A stretch of DNA of 52,473 nt from a virus. Positions 27,423-35,284 of the stretch are shown piece after piece. The position numbers and the translations under genes are program-made. The notes under the pieces were generated by a model, which saw only the letters and a program-made list of their open reading frames with translations, did no database searches and had not been told where the DNA came from. The DNA lies in IMG/VR virus record IMGVR_UViG_3300009597_000016, positions 1 through 52,473 of that record; one strand, 5' to 3'. Numbering within the stretch: the first letter of the stretch is position 1; every line of letters begins with the position of its first letter.

Positions 27423-27791
27423 ATGGCAACATCAATCACTCCCGAACAAATGACAGCACTGGAAACCCATCAGCGGCATAAGGATATTTCAAAACAATGG
27501 GTTAAAGACATCGCAACTTTCCTCCGTGGCACTGCGAATGGTGATGAGACTTGGGCAAAGAAAAGAATTATCGCGGCGGGTGTTGCTCACCATCCTAACT
27601 CCCAGGATTACGGAGAGTGGATCGCGCAGATGACTGCTACACTCAAAGGGGCAGTGGTGTGGGATGGGGTCGATGCAGAGATAACACCAGAGAACCTGGA
27701 TGCCACGGTTGATTTCCTGGTAACGGGAAATAACTACGATACTATGGCCAATGACATTTACACACTCAGAGCTTCAAGAATAGAGTTCTAA
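27423..27791 (+). CDS. Hypothetical 122-aa protein in the appendage block
   Basis: A soluble, mostly helical protein starting after an A-rich leader (AAAAAATATAAAATG). No motif was recognised. It and the next gene interrupt a series of fibre genes, so they may be appendage chaperones or connectors, but that is only inferred. Confidence 0.6.
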   Translation: MATSITPEQMTALETHQRHKDISKQWVKDIATFLRGTANGDETWAKKRIIAAGVAHHPNSQDYGEWIAQMTATLKGAVVWDGVDAEITPENLDATVDFLVTGNNYDTMANDIYTLRASRIEF

Positions 27792-27792
27792 C

Positions 27793-28077
27793 ATGGCAAC
27801 CAAGAAAGCAGTACTGGAGGATGATGATTACGAACCCGCTGTAGTCATAGGAATGATAATGGCCGCACGAACAATTGCTTCAGATTTAGATTCCCGTAAA
27901 CGACAGTTTGCCCGGATTGTGTTAACCAATCCGGTAGACTATATCCCCATATTCAAGTATCTCATCATCGTAAATCTTGACACCACAAATTGGGGTTCAA
28001 TGAGCGAACCGCAGAAAATAGCAGCCACAGAAATAGAGGCCTATAATGTATTCAGTCAAGCAGGAAACATAATATAA
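27793..28077 (+). CDS. Hypothetical 94-aa protein in the appendage block
   Basis: A small helical protein following its neighbour by one base. It has the segments VVIGMIMAARTIASDLDSRKRQ and FKYLIIVNLDTTNWG. The hydrophobic parts are short for membrane spans. No family recognised. Confidence 0.6.
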   Translation: MATKKAVLEDDDYEPAVVIGMIMAARTIASDLDSRKRQFARIVLTNPVDYIPIFKYLIIVNLDTTNWGSMSEPQKIAATEIEAYNVFSQAGNII

Positions 28078-28078
28078 G

Positions 28079-28750
28079 ATGGCACAGAAATCAGACGCAG
28101 ATCTTCAGATCCAACGCGCACAAATAGAAGACGAGACAGCTATAGGCGCTAACACGGCATCCAGGATTGGACAGATGCATGAGGATGAGATTGATTCCAA
28201 GATCAATAACGACAAGATTATTGACGAGGACAACATGGCCTCTGATAGTGCTACCAAAGTTCCCACGCAGCAGAGTGTTAAGGCGTATGTAGATGCCAGT
28301 ACTGGTGGTCACGTTATCGAAGACGAAGGAACGCCATTAACCCAACGAACTAAGTTAAACTTTGTAGGCGGGGGCGTAGCGGTTACCGACGATTCAGGAG
28401 ACGATGCCAGCGTGGTGACAATTCCTTTACAGGGGGTTCGATCCGTAGCGGTAGCAAGTACTGCAACACTAACTCCAGACCTGGACAACTATGACTCTTT
28501 CACTGTTACTGCGCAAGCCGCGGGGCTAACGATAGCAAATCCAACCGGGACCTTACAGGATATGCGTGAATTTACGATACGTATTAAAGATAACGGAACA
28601 CCACGTGTAATAAGCTACGGCACACAATACAGGCAGATGGAGATTAGTTTACCTGTACTTACCATAACAAGCAAGTACTTATTCCTCCAGTGTAGTGTAA
28701 ACACTGTAGATACTAAAATGGATGTAGTAGCAGTAGTCAACGAAATATGA
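28079..28750 (+). CDS. Tail fibre-type protein
   Basis: The motif IIDEDNMASDSATKVPTQQS followed by VKAYVD is a common element of phage tail fibres, placed at about residues 43-67. The first 40 residues are a charged helical segment, and the rest is beta-rich. It probably forms part of an appendage with the downstream sialidase-like spike, to which it is coupled by an ATGA overlap. Confidence 0.65.
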   Translation: MAQKSDADLQIQRAQIEDETAIGANTASRIGQMHEDEIDSKINNDKIIDEDNMASDSATKVPTQQSVKAYVDASTGGHVIEDEGTPLTQRTKLNFVGGGVAVTDDSGDDASVVTIPLQGVRSVAVASTATLTPDLDNYDSFTVTAQAAGLTIANPTGTLQDMREFTIRIKDNGTPRVISYGTQYRQMEISLPVLTITSKYLFLQCSVNTVDTKMDVVAVVNEI

Positions 28751-30675
28751 TCTGGTCACAGAAGAAATACGGCATTCCTGCCACACCGAATTACGCCGCA
28801 CTAACAGGTGCGGATGTGTTCGATTCTACCGGGCTGGTATATAACGCCACAAATTCATATGGACAGGTAAATTCATTTGGTGTCGTCGTACTATGGAAAT
28901 CGCTTATAAATTCCAGTAAAACATTTACAGGAATAGATTCAAAAGGGGCCGGAAATTTATACTTTGAGAAAAATAAAAGGGCAAATGTAATACATAATAC
29001 AGGCGCTGGGTTATTCAGGCAGGCTAGCGCAGTACAGTCTAGAACAGACTTTAGCTATCTGTGGCACCATGCTTCAGGGTTCTCAAGCATGAGATGGACT
29101 GTTCATTGTGTGGCCAAGTTTGGAATGGAAGATTTTTACGGATCGCTGTTTTCGATACTGGCTAACAATCAGGGCGGCGCGGCAAGGCCTGGAGTACTTA
29201 TATATCAAGGCGATCGCTTAGCCGCTTCACAAGATGACACAGTAAGCGTTCAAATAACAAAAGCCACAGCGGGGAATATAATTAATAGCACGAACAACAA
29301 TAAGGTAACTTCTGGTTCGTGGCATTTAGTTACGATAGAGTTCAACGGATCGCTTGGTGCTACAAATTCTGTAATACTTTATGTCGATGGGGTGTTGCAA
29401 ACTATCACCACGACATCAGCGTCAACTACAACAAACATAACGAACTTAGATGCACTTGAGATTATGGGGTTGGGTGGTGCTGCATTAACTACAACATCCT
29501 TTAAAATGTCACACTTGATTATTCAGAATGTGGTGGAATCTTCAGGGGTTAGGAATACGATCATGTCAGAACTTGGGGCATGGACGTCTTATTTTAACGA
29601 GTCTGATAATGGTAATGAAATTACAACTTCTGGACAATTAACAAAGTTAATTCAGGAGAACCGATACTACCTGACCGCTAAAATTATACAGGATGTAACT
29701 GACGACAATAAAATGGTTACCCTATTTACTAATGGCACAAACGCCAACGGGAATGCTGGGAAACGATTGTCTATAATCAAAAGCACTAATTACGGTAAAA
29801 CATGGGGGGCTATTTCTACAGTATACGATCCGGCTGGAACTGAATTTGTCCAGTGTAGTACAGCTGGAGTTACCCCAGCTAATAAATACGTGTGCATTTT
29901 TAATACGAATGTCAACACTTCTGGTACTGTAATAGCTAACCCAACTAAGCTATATGTTACATTTTCAACTGATCAGGGGGCAACATGGTCCGCACCTGTA
30001 GATATTACATCTTCAGTTCCATCTGACAGTCTTAATAATTTCAGTTGTGAGAGTCAGGTAATTTGTAATAACGGTCGCATACTGTTTGTGTTGAATAAAC
30101 AAACTGACCCAGGCGTAAGCACCAATTCAGCCAATTATTGTATGTACTCCGATGATGACGGGGCGACATGGGCAACTACCACTATCCGGGCATCGCATTC
30201 AGACTATGTTACAGAAGCTGCGTGTCTTCATCTTGGAGGTGATAATATATATGTATTGATTGGAAGTTATCAGGACAACGAATGGAGATGTTTTACAAGT
30301 TCTGACAATGGTGATACATGGACATACGAGGGTCTTATGGATTTCACAACTTCAGACACTACACCGTCCACGCTACACAAATTTAAAATTAATAATACAG
30401 AAGTAGCGAGGTTTAATTACTATGTACATGGTTCATTCACCTATAAATCATCCTATGCACTGGTAGCGGATCTTTTGACTGATCCATTAACGGCTTGGGC
30501 CTTAAAACAGGTAACCATGAATCAGTTTATAATGCATGGTGACTTCTGCCATTATAACAATGGTATAGAAACGATATTTGTTACACCTGTTCAACCGGAT
30601 ACATTTTCAGGAACTATTGATTCAATGGGCTACGGTTACGGATTGGTGCCTGTTTTAACGTCACTTGTGCCGTAA
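28747..30675 (+). CDS. Tailspike with LamG-like and sialidase-like propeller domains
   Basis: The 642-aa protein carries four Asp-box repeats (S-x-D/N-x-G-x-T-W): STNYGKTWG at about 346, STDQGATWS at 407, SDDDGATWA at 468 and SSDNGDTWT at 519. Their spacing of about 60 residues is that of a sialidase-type beta-propeller. Residues about 105-280 look like a concanavalin/LamG fold (SGSWHLVTIEFNGS, VILYVDGVL). I could not identify the FRIP motif or the catalytic Arg/Tyr/Glu set, so glycan binding or another glycoside hydrolase activity is as likely as true sialidase. Position indicates a host-surface spike. Confidence 0.75.
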   Translation: MIWSQKKYGIPATPNYAALTGADVFDSTGLVYNATNSYGQVNSFGVVVLWKSLINSSKTFTGIDSKGAGNLYFEKNKRANVIHNTGAGLFRQASAVQSRTDFSYLWHHASGFSSMRWTVHCVAKFGMEDFYGSLFSILANNQGGAARPGVLIYQGDRLAASQDDTVSVQITKATAGNIINSTNNNKVTSGSWHLVTIEFNGSLGATNSVILYVDGVLQTITTTSASTTTNITNLDALEIMGLGGAALTTTSFKMSHLIIQNVVESSGVRNTIMSELGAWTSYFNESDNGNEITTSGQLTKLIQENRYYLTAKIIQDVTDDNKMVTLFTNGTNANGNAGKRLSIIKSTNYGKTWGAISTVYDPAGTEFVQCSTAGVTPANKYVCIFNTNVNTSGTVIANPTKLYVTFSTDQGATWSAPVDITSSVPSDSLNNFSCESQVICNNGRILFVLNKQTDPGVSTNSANYCMYSDDDGATWATTTIRASHSDYVTEAACLHLGGDNIYVLIGSYQDNEWRCFTSSDNGDTWTYEGLMDFTTSDTTPSTLHKFKINNTEVARFNYYVHGSFTYKSSYALVADLLTDPLTAWALKQVTMNQFIMHGDFCHYNNGIETIFVTPVQPDTFSGTIDSMGYGYGLVPVLTSLVP

Positions 30676-30687
30676 AAAACATTACAA

Positions 30688-32514
30688 ATGAAATATTTAA
30701 TTCTCCTGTTGTTTCCCCTGTCACTGCTGGCGCAGGACTCGCTACACATAGAAGAACTCGGTGTGTACGTGAAAACAACCGAAACGCCTCCACCCATCCC
30801 CGTGGATTCCTTCCTTACTATTGATAATGCCGTGAAAGGCATTCAGGGATACCAGCATAATTATACGGGTAGCTGGACCGAAGGAACCAGTGCCAATTGG
30901 TATGCCAGTACATTAACCTACACAGCGAATGGAACTGTAACCTTCCGCTTCAATGGAACCAAAATTGAATGGTACACGGAGAAAGGGCCGACTCATGGTA
31001 AGGTAGGAGTAACGGTCGATACTTCACCAGAAGTTATCATCGACCTGTATGCTCCTGCATTTGCTCAGAAGGTAAAAGTGTTTGAGCGTATCACCACGCA
31101 GGATATTCATACGATCAAGCTACGCTCAACTGGTACAAAGAATCCTGCATCCAGCAACACGTATTTGCTAACGGACTTCTTCAAGATCAAAGATCCTGGG
31201 TTTGTACCTGATACTGTACCGCCTATTCCTCCACCAGTAACTGGTGATATCATCGTATCACCCGGGCAATCCATCAAAGCCGCAGTAGAATCAGCGGCAT
31301 CGGGTAAGGTCGTAAGTCTATTGGAGGGTACTTACAACGAGAACCTAATCAATGTGCCGGTAGGAGTATCCGTGGTTGGGGCTGGTAAGCTGAAGACTAT
31401 TATCAACTTCACCGGAAGCATGCCACAGCAATCCGAGGCAGCGATGTTCCAACTTAAAGGCGGATCTCTGGTCCGTATTATGCCGATGACTATGGGTATC
31501 ACTGGCATCATGCTACTGGTTCTCTTGTGGTTAATAGCTAACTACGGACCGTGGGCAGCACGAATTAAAATAATAGTTACATCAGTCATCGTCGTTATCA
31601 TTATTGCAATCATCATCTACATTGTTAATGCTCCCAGGGCTTCTCAACAGGCAGCGGGTAACCAAACCATATCCGGGTTTACGATAAATGGAAAGTTTCA
31701 ATGCAACGGTGGCATTATGGTAGACGGTAGGGATGCGGTCAAGATATTGGATGTCAAAGTACAGGAAACAACCTACTTCGGAGCATGGTTAAAGAACACA
31801 ACGGGTAGTGAGTTTGCTAATAACGAACTAATAAATGGTAGTTGGGCTTCTGTTGGATGGGTAACCGGCGAACTTTGTGTGCATAATATTACTAACACTA
31901 TCATCCATCATAACTTCTTTAAGACTACACGCAATGATAAAGGATACGGTATCAAAGCACTGTGGCCTGATGGAACTGTAACTAATTCAAAGTTCTATAA
32001 TAACAAGTTTGAATTGACACACTTCTCTCTATGGAACAATGGGTCAGCGCCGAACATTGATATTGAACTGCATAATACGTTCTACAATGGCATTGAGATC
32101 TATGAGAATGACTTCTCCACGATGGGGTTATCATTAGCCTCTCACAGACCGACTAAAGGAGGTAGGACCATCGTACGCAACAATCGTTTCGTATGGTGTT
32201 CAACCGCTCACATCGAACTGGTATGCTCCAACATAACCATTGGTCCGGGTAACGTGTTCAACGGAGCGCCGATGCTGACGGCGAATTTCCAGCCCAATGG
32301 AAAGTGGACGGATATCATCGTAACCGGTAATACCTTCACCAGTAACGGGGCGAATCCATCCTGGGGAGGAACGCATTTGATAGGTGCTAACGGAATGGAC
32401 ATGACCATTACCAACAACACCTACAATCATTTAGGTGGCTATACCTTTGTAAAGCACATGGGGGCGCCTGCGAACAGTACAATAGTGGATACAGGCAACA
32501 CCAAGAACCAATGA
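30688..32514 (+). CDS. Beta-helix spike with signal peptide and transmembrane hairpin insert
   Basis: Residues 1-16 (MKYLILLLFPLSLLAQ) read as a signal peptide, unusual for a virion protein. Residues about 45-170 resemble a galactose-binding-like beta-sandwich, and about 185-600 a right-handed parallel beta-helix (QSIKAAVESAASGKV, SGFTINGKF and many NN...F turns) as in pectate lyases. Between them, residues about 265-318 form two strong hydrophobic segments (MGITGIMLLVLLWLIA and KIIVTSVIVVIIIAIIIYIV) that do not fit a beta-helix. The insertion is in frame. Likely roles are a glycan-degrading spike or a secreted enzyme. Confidence 0.65.
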   Translation: MKYLILLLFPLSLLAQDSLHIEELGVYVKTTETPPPIPVDSFLTIDNAVKGIQGYQHNYTGSWTEGTSANWYASTLTYTANGTVTFRFNGTKIEWYTEKGPTHGKVGVTVDTSPEVIIDLYAPAFAQKVKVFERITTQDIHTIKLRSTGTKNPASSNTYLLTDFFKIKDPGFVPDTVPPIPPPVTGDIIVSPGQSIKAAVESAASGKVVSLLEGTYNENLINVPVGVSVVGAGKLKTIINFTGSMPQQSEAAMFQLKGGSLVRIMPMTMGITGIMLLVLLWLIANYGPWAARIKIIVTSVIVVIIIAIIIYIVNAPRASQQAAGNQTISGFTINGKFQCNGGIMVDGRDAVKILDVKVQETTYFGAWLKNTTGSEFANNELINGSWASVGWVTGELCVHNITNTIIHHNFFKTTRNDKGYGIKALWPDGTVTNSKFYNNKFELTHFSLWNNGSAPNIDIELHNTFYNGIEIYENDFSTMGLSLASHRPTKGGRTIVRNNRFVWCSTAHIELVCSNITIGPGNVFNGAPMLTANFQPNGKWTDIIVTGNTFTSNGANPSWGGTHLIGANGMDMTITNNTYNHLGGYTFVKHMGAPANSTIVDTGNTKNQ

Positions 32515-33917
32515 ATATAACATTCACCGAAGACATCGAAGCTGGTAATTATATCCTGCTTCCTGAAGACGGATCTCCTGATCCTGATGAGCCGTGTATA
32601 TGTCTGGCCCAAGCCGGTACAACAACCACACTACCTGCTGGATCTCCGGCTGTAGTCACTTCACGGCTTGTAGATGATATAAATTACTTTGATTTTAAAA
32701 TTCCGCAAGGAATTCAGGGCATTCAGGGCATACCTGGACCAACGGGGCCACAAGGTCCTCCAGGCACAGGTGGTGGGTCAGGCGGTGGAACGCTTAAAGG
32801 TTACTTTGATGTCACTGCATACGGTGCTAAAGCCGATAGTACGTTCGATTGTGCGCCAGCATTTCAGGCCGCCATTGATGACGCCATCAGAGCGAAAGGA
32901 ACGGTATACATTCCAGCTACAGGTGCTGGATTCAACTACTATAGATTAAACAGCGGGTTAAATATCGTTGCTGATCCTAAGTACCCGGATAATCAGATCA
33001 ACATACGAATAACTGGTGATGGTCACTTGGCCCGACAGATAGTTTATCACGGTCCGAGCAACGGCTCCGTGTTTAAAATAATAGGGATGAAAGGTGGCTA
33101 CTTTGATAATGTAAAAGTAAACATTGCTGCTGGCGTTACCGGTGTTAAATGTTATGACATAGGAACAAGTGCTTACGCAGGTTCAACAGGTGGATTTTCT
33201 TTCCGGGATTGTCAAGCATTACTCAACTCAGGCGAAGGTAATACAGGGTGGAGAGTTGGCGCTGTATCCGCTGGCAGCGGTGCGGACATTTCAAACATTA
33301 CGTGGAGCAATTGTACCGTTGGTGGTGGACGAGTCTACGGGTATCCGGGACAGTATGGTTTTCACATCAATGGTGGAAATTCCTTACAGTTTACTTGGGT
33401 GGGTGGTGGAGCCTACTGGTGTGAGAATGCTTTCCGTTTGGATGCAGGTGGCTGTATGTATTGTTATGGTGTGGGTGGATCCGGTAACGCAATTGACTTT
33501 AAACAGAACTATGTAAACTCGCTTACAGTTGATGGAAATCGTTGGGAAAATGGAAAATTATTCTTAGATGTATCGGGTGCTGAAGGACACTCAAATATAA
33601 TGATCTCAAATCTTCACTTAGGAGATTATCGTCCAACGGACGGATACCTTTTCAGAACTAAACAGCCTGGAACCCTTATCATAGATGGATTATTCTTTTA
33701 TAATGAGGGGCTTCGGTTAATGACTGCTCCAATAGTACTCTTAGAGAGCAACTTTCATATCGGAAACTTCCACATGAGAGGAGGAGCCGTAATGAGTAAT
33801 GCTGCTTCACTTATACAGGTCGTTAGCCCTATCAATTGGAAAATAAGAACAACAACAGTAGGTAAAATGACTAAAGGATATTATTCGGATGCTTATTTCC
33901 CCGATATAACAACTTAA
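32511..33917 (+). CDS. Tailspike: collagen-like stalk plus pectate-lyase-like beta-helix
   Basis: After a 65-residue N-terminal domain comes a short collagen-like run of Gly-x-y triplets (GIQGIQGIPGPTGPQGPPG, about residues 67-85), which should trimerise the spike. It is followed by a glycine linker and the pectate-lyase signature YFDVTAYGAKADS with AFQAAIDDAI (about residues 98-125), then a long parallel beta-helix. It probably depolymerises a surface polysaccharide. It overlaps the preceding gene by 4 bases. Confidence 0.8.
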   Translation: MNITFTEDIEAGNYILLPEDGSPDPDEPCICLAQAGTTTTLPAGSPAVVTSRLVDDINYFDFKIPQGIQGIQGIPGPTGPQGPPGTGGGSGGGTLKGYFDVTAYGAKADSTFDCAPAFQAAIDDAIRAKGTVYIPATGAGFNYYRLNSGLNIVADPKYPDNQINIRITGDGHLARQIVYHGPSNGSVFKIIGMKGGYFDNVKVNIAAGVTGVKCYDIGTSAYAGSTGGFSFRDCQALLNSGEGNTGWRVGAVSAGSGADISNITWSNCTVGGGRVYGYPGQYGFHINGGNSLQFTWVGGGAYWCENAFRLDAGGCMYCYGVGGSGNAIDFKQNYVNSLTVDGNRWENGKLFLDVSGAEGHSNIMISNLHLGDYRPTDGYLFRTKQPGTLIIDGLFFYNEGLRLMTAPIVLLESNFHIGNFHMRGGAVMSNAASLIQVVSPINWKIRTTTVGKMTKGYYSDAYFPDITT

Positions 33918-33935
33918 CTTTAAACAATAAAAATT

Positions 33936-34283
33936 ATGGCACTAGCAGGAACAATGAACACCACGCAAAAGATGCCTTTTACTTTTGCACCGGATCAACC
34001 ACTCGATGGACCTCTCACTTCTGTAGTAGAGGGAGATGCAACGGTAACAGTTGATGACCCGGAGACTGGCCTCACGGGCTTTATCGTATCGGGTGAAACA
34101 GCCGGAGCGGATGTAGTGGTAACTTTTACCGGTGACGGTGAACTTGGCCCAGGTGTAGCACACTTGCAGGAAGTGGTTACCATCACCATCACTGCACCGA
34201 ATGCAACTACGCTTGGTGGAACACTTGGAACACCAGTACCGAAAGAAGAGATAAATCCGCTGAGTAAAGCGAAGAAAAAATGA
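33936..34283 (+). CDS. Small Ig-like virion/decoration protein
   Basis: The 115-aa protein is a beta-rich, threonine- and valine-rich domain of the Ig-like type (FTFAPDQPLDGP, VTVDDPETGL, VVVTFTGDG). Its C terminus contains APNATTLGGTLGTPVPK followed by a basic tail, a segment repeated at the end of the next protein. It may decorate the capsid or an appendage. Function is inferred from composition and position. Confidence 0.6.
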   Translation: MALAGTMNTTQKMPFTFAPDQPLDGPLTSVVEGDATVTVDDPETGLTGFIVSGETAGADVVVTFTGDGELGPGVAHLQEVVTITITAPNATTLGGTLGTPVPKEEINPLSKAKKK

Positions 34284-34594
34284 AAGTCAATATCATCTTT
34301 GAGTCTGTCAAAATCTACGATGTCGGGGATCGCCTCGATGTCGTAGTAGGACAGGCGTTCGGCATCGAAGTATTAGAGGCTGAACCTATGCCAGAGATAT
34401 TCACTAACCGGGATCCTATCCTGGAGATTGACAACGATGGCATTCATGCAAACGCACTATCACTCGGAGAATCGATCATCCGGTTTATGGATGGCGTTAC
34501 AGTGGTGAAGGATTTAACAATTGCAGTTGTTGAAGCTACTTCTCCTAACGCTACTACACTGGGTGGTATACTCGGTGATCCTGTACCAAAATGA
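34280..34594 (+). CDS. Small Ig-like protein with shared C-terminal motif
   Basis: A 104-aa beta-rich protein with an Ig-like core (EIDNDGIHANALSLGESIIRF) resembling bacterial Ig-like group 2 domains. It ends in SPNATTLGGILGDPVPK, nearly identical to the C-terminal region of its neighbour. The two genes overlap by 4 bases and probably act together. Confidence 0.6.
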   Translation: MKVNIIFESVKIYDVGDRLDVVVGQAFGIEVLEAEPMPEIFTNRDPILEIDNDGIHANALSLGESIIRFMDGVTVVKDLTIAVVEATSPNATTLGGILGDPVPK

Positions 34595-34827
34595 AATTAC
34601 TCCTCCTGCTGATTCTACTGTCTGCTTGTAGCGCTACGCGACAACGGACAGTAGTAGTCAGCGTGTATGAGTATCCCATGCAACTCGATTCGGTAAAGAT
34701 ACCGGCAGATTCGATAGTTCATTACCGTCAGGAGATCCGCAAGCAGGAGAACAAAAAGAACTTCTGGAAGGGAGCCACCATCACCATGCTGCTGTTCATC
34801 CTACTGGAAATATTCCTCACTATATGA
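34591..34827 (+). CDS. Candidate unimolecular spanin (lipoprotein with C-terminal TM)
   Basis: The N terminus MKLLLLLILLSAC is a lipoprotein signal peptide with lipobox LLSAC, predicting an outer-membrane anchored cysteine at residue 13. The C terminus (GATITMLLFILLEIFLTI, about residues 61-78) is a transmembrane helix. That combination is the hallmark of u-spanins, which fuse inner and outer membranes in the last step of Gram-negative lysis. At 78 aa it is shorter than T1 gp11 (about 134 aa as I recall), so a plain small lipoprotein cannot be excluded. No endolysin was found beside it. Confidence 0.5.
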   Translation: MKLLLLLILLSACSATRQRTVVVSVYEYPMQLDSVKIPADSIVHYRQEIRKQENKKNFWKGATITMLLFILLEIFLTI

Positions 34828-35252
34828 TCGCATTTTCTTACGGTATAATGGTAGCGATTTCCTTTGTCACGCTGATAGGAGTGATCTACTCATGGATTGA
34901 AATGAAATTCGATCAGCGTTCGACAGTGGTATTTGATATGGATGGAGTTCGTTCCCCTGAAGAAATGAAGATCATCCACGAATACTATCTTCCCACCAGA
35001 GCAGCGGTGTTGATCCTGTTAACAATGGCCGCGGATATCCAAGCCTTCTGGCCATGGCTGGCGCTGTTTGTATTCTGTATGTCCATCTTCTGGATATGCT
35101 TCGATATCTTCTGTGCAGTGGTATGGCTGGGTAAGCCCTGGTATTATGCGGGAGATCCTCCACCGTTCGGGTGGGATCCTATACTGTTCTTCTTTCTGAA
35201 GGGAGCCATCCTGGCGGCAAGCTTATGGATCTACATCCGGTTGTCGACATAA
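34824..35252 (+). CDS. Polytopic membrane protein, possible lysis or host-membrane function
   Basis: Hydrophobic segments are visible at about residues 5-26, 58-75, 78-103 and 122-140, with a loop rich in charged residues at 27-57 and a proline-rich loop GDPPPFGWDP near 110. It is coupled to the candidate spanin gene by an ATGA overlap and is the last plus-strand gene of the late block. A holin-like role is possible by position only; the 142-aa length and four segments are not diagnostic. Confidence 0.55.
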   Translation: MIAFSYGIMVAISFVTLIGVIYSWIEMKFDQRSTVVFDMDGVRSPEEMKIIHEYYLPTRAAVLILLTMAADIQAFWPWLALFVFCMSIFWICFDIFCAVVWLGKPWYYAGDPPPFGWDPILFFFLKGAILAASLWIYIRLST

Positions 35253-35274
35253 AATAAAAGGGGCCGAAGCCCCC
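35251..35274 (-). terminator. Terminator after Ro60 gene, UUCG tetraloop
   Basis: On the minus strand GGGGC-TTCG-GCCCC is followed directly by TTTTATTTT, an ideal intrinsic terminator 11 bases after the Ro60 stop. On the plus strand the same hairpin lacks a T run, so it is mainly a minus-strand terminator, though it also lies 8 bases after the last late gene and may block transcripts from both sides. Confidence 0.85.
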
Positions 35275-35284
35275 GTTATCACAA

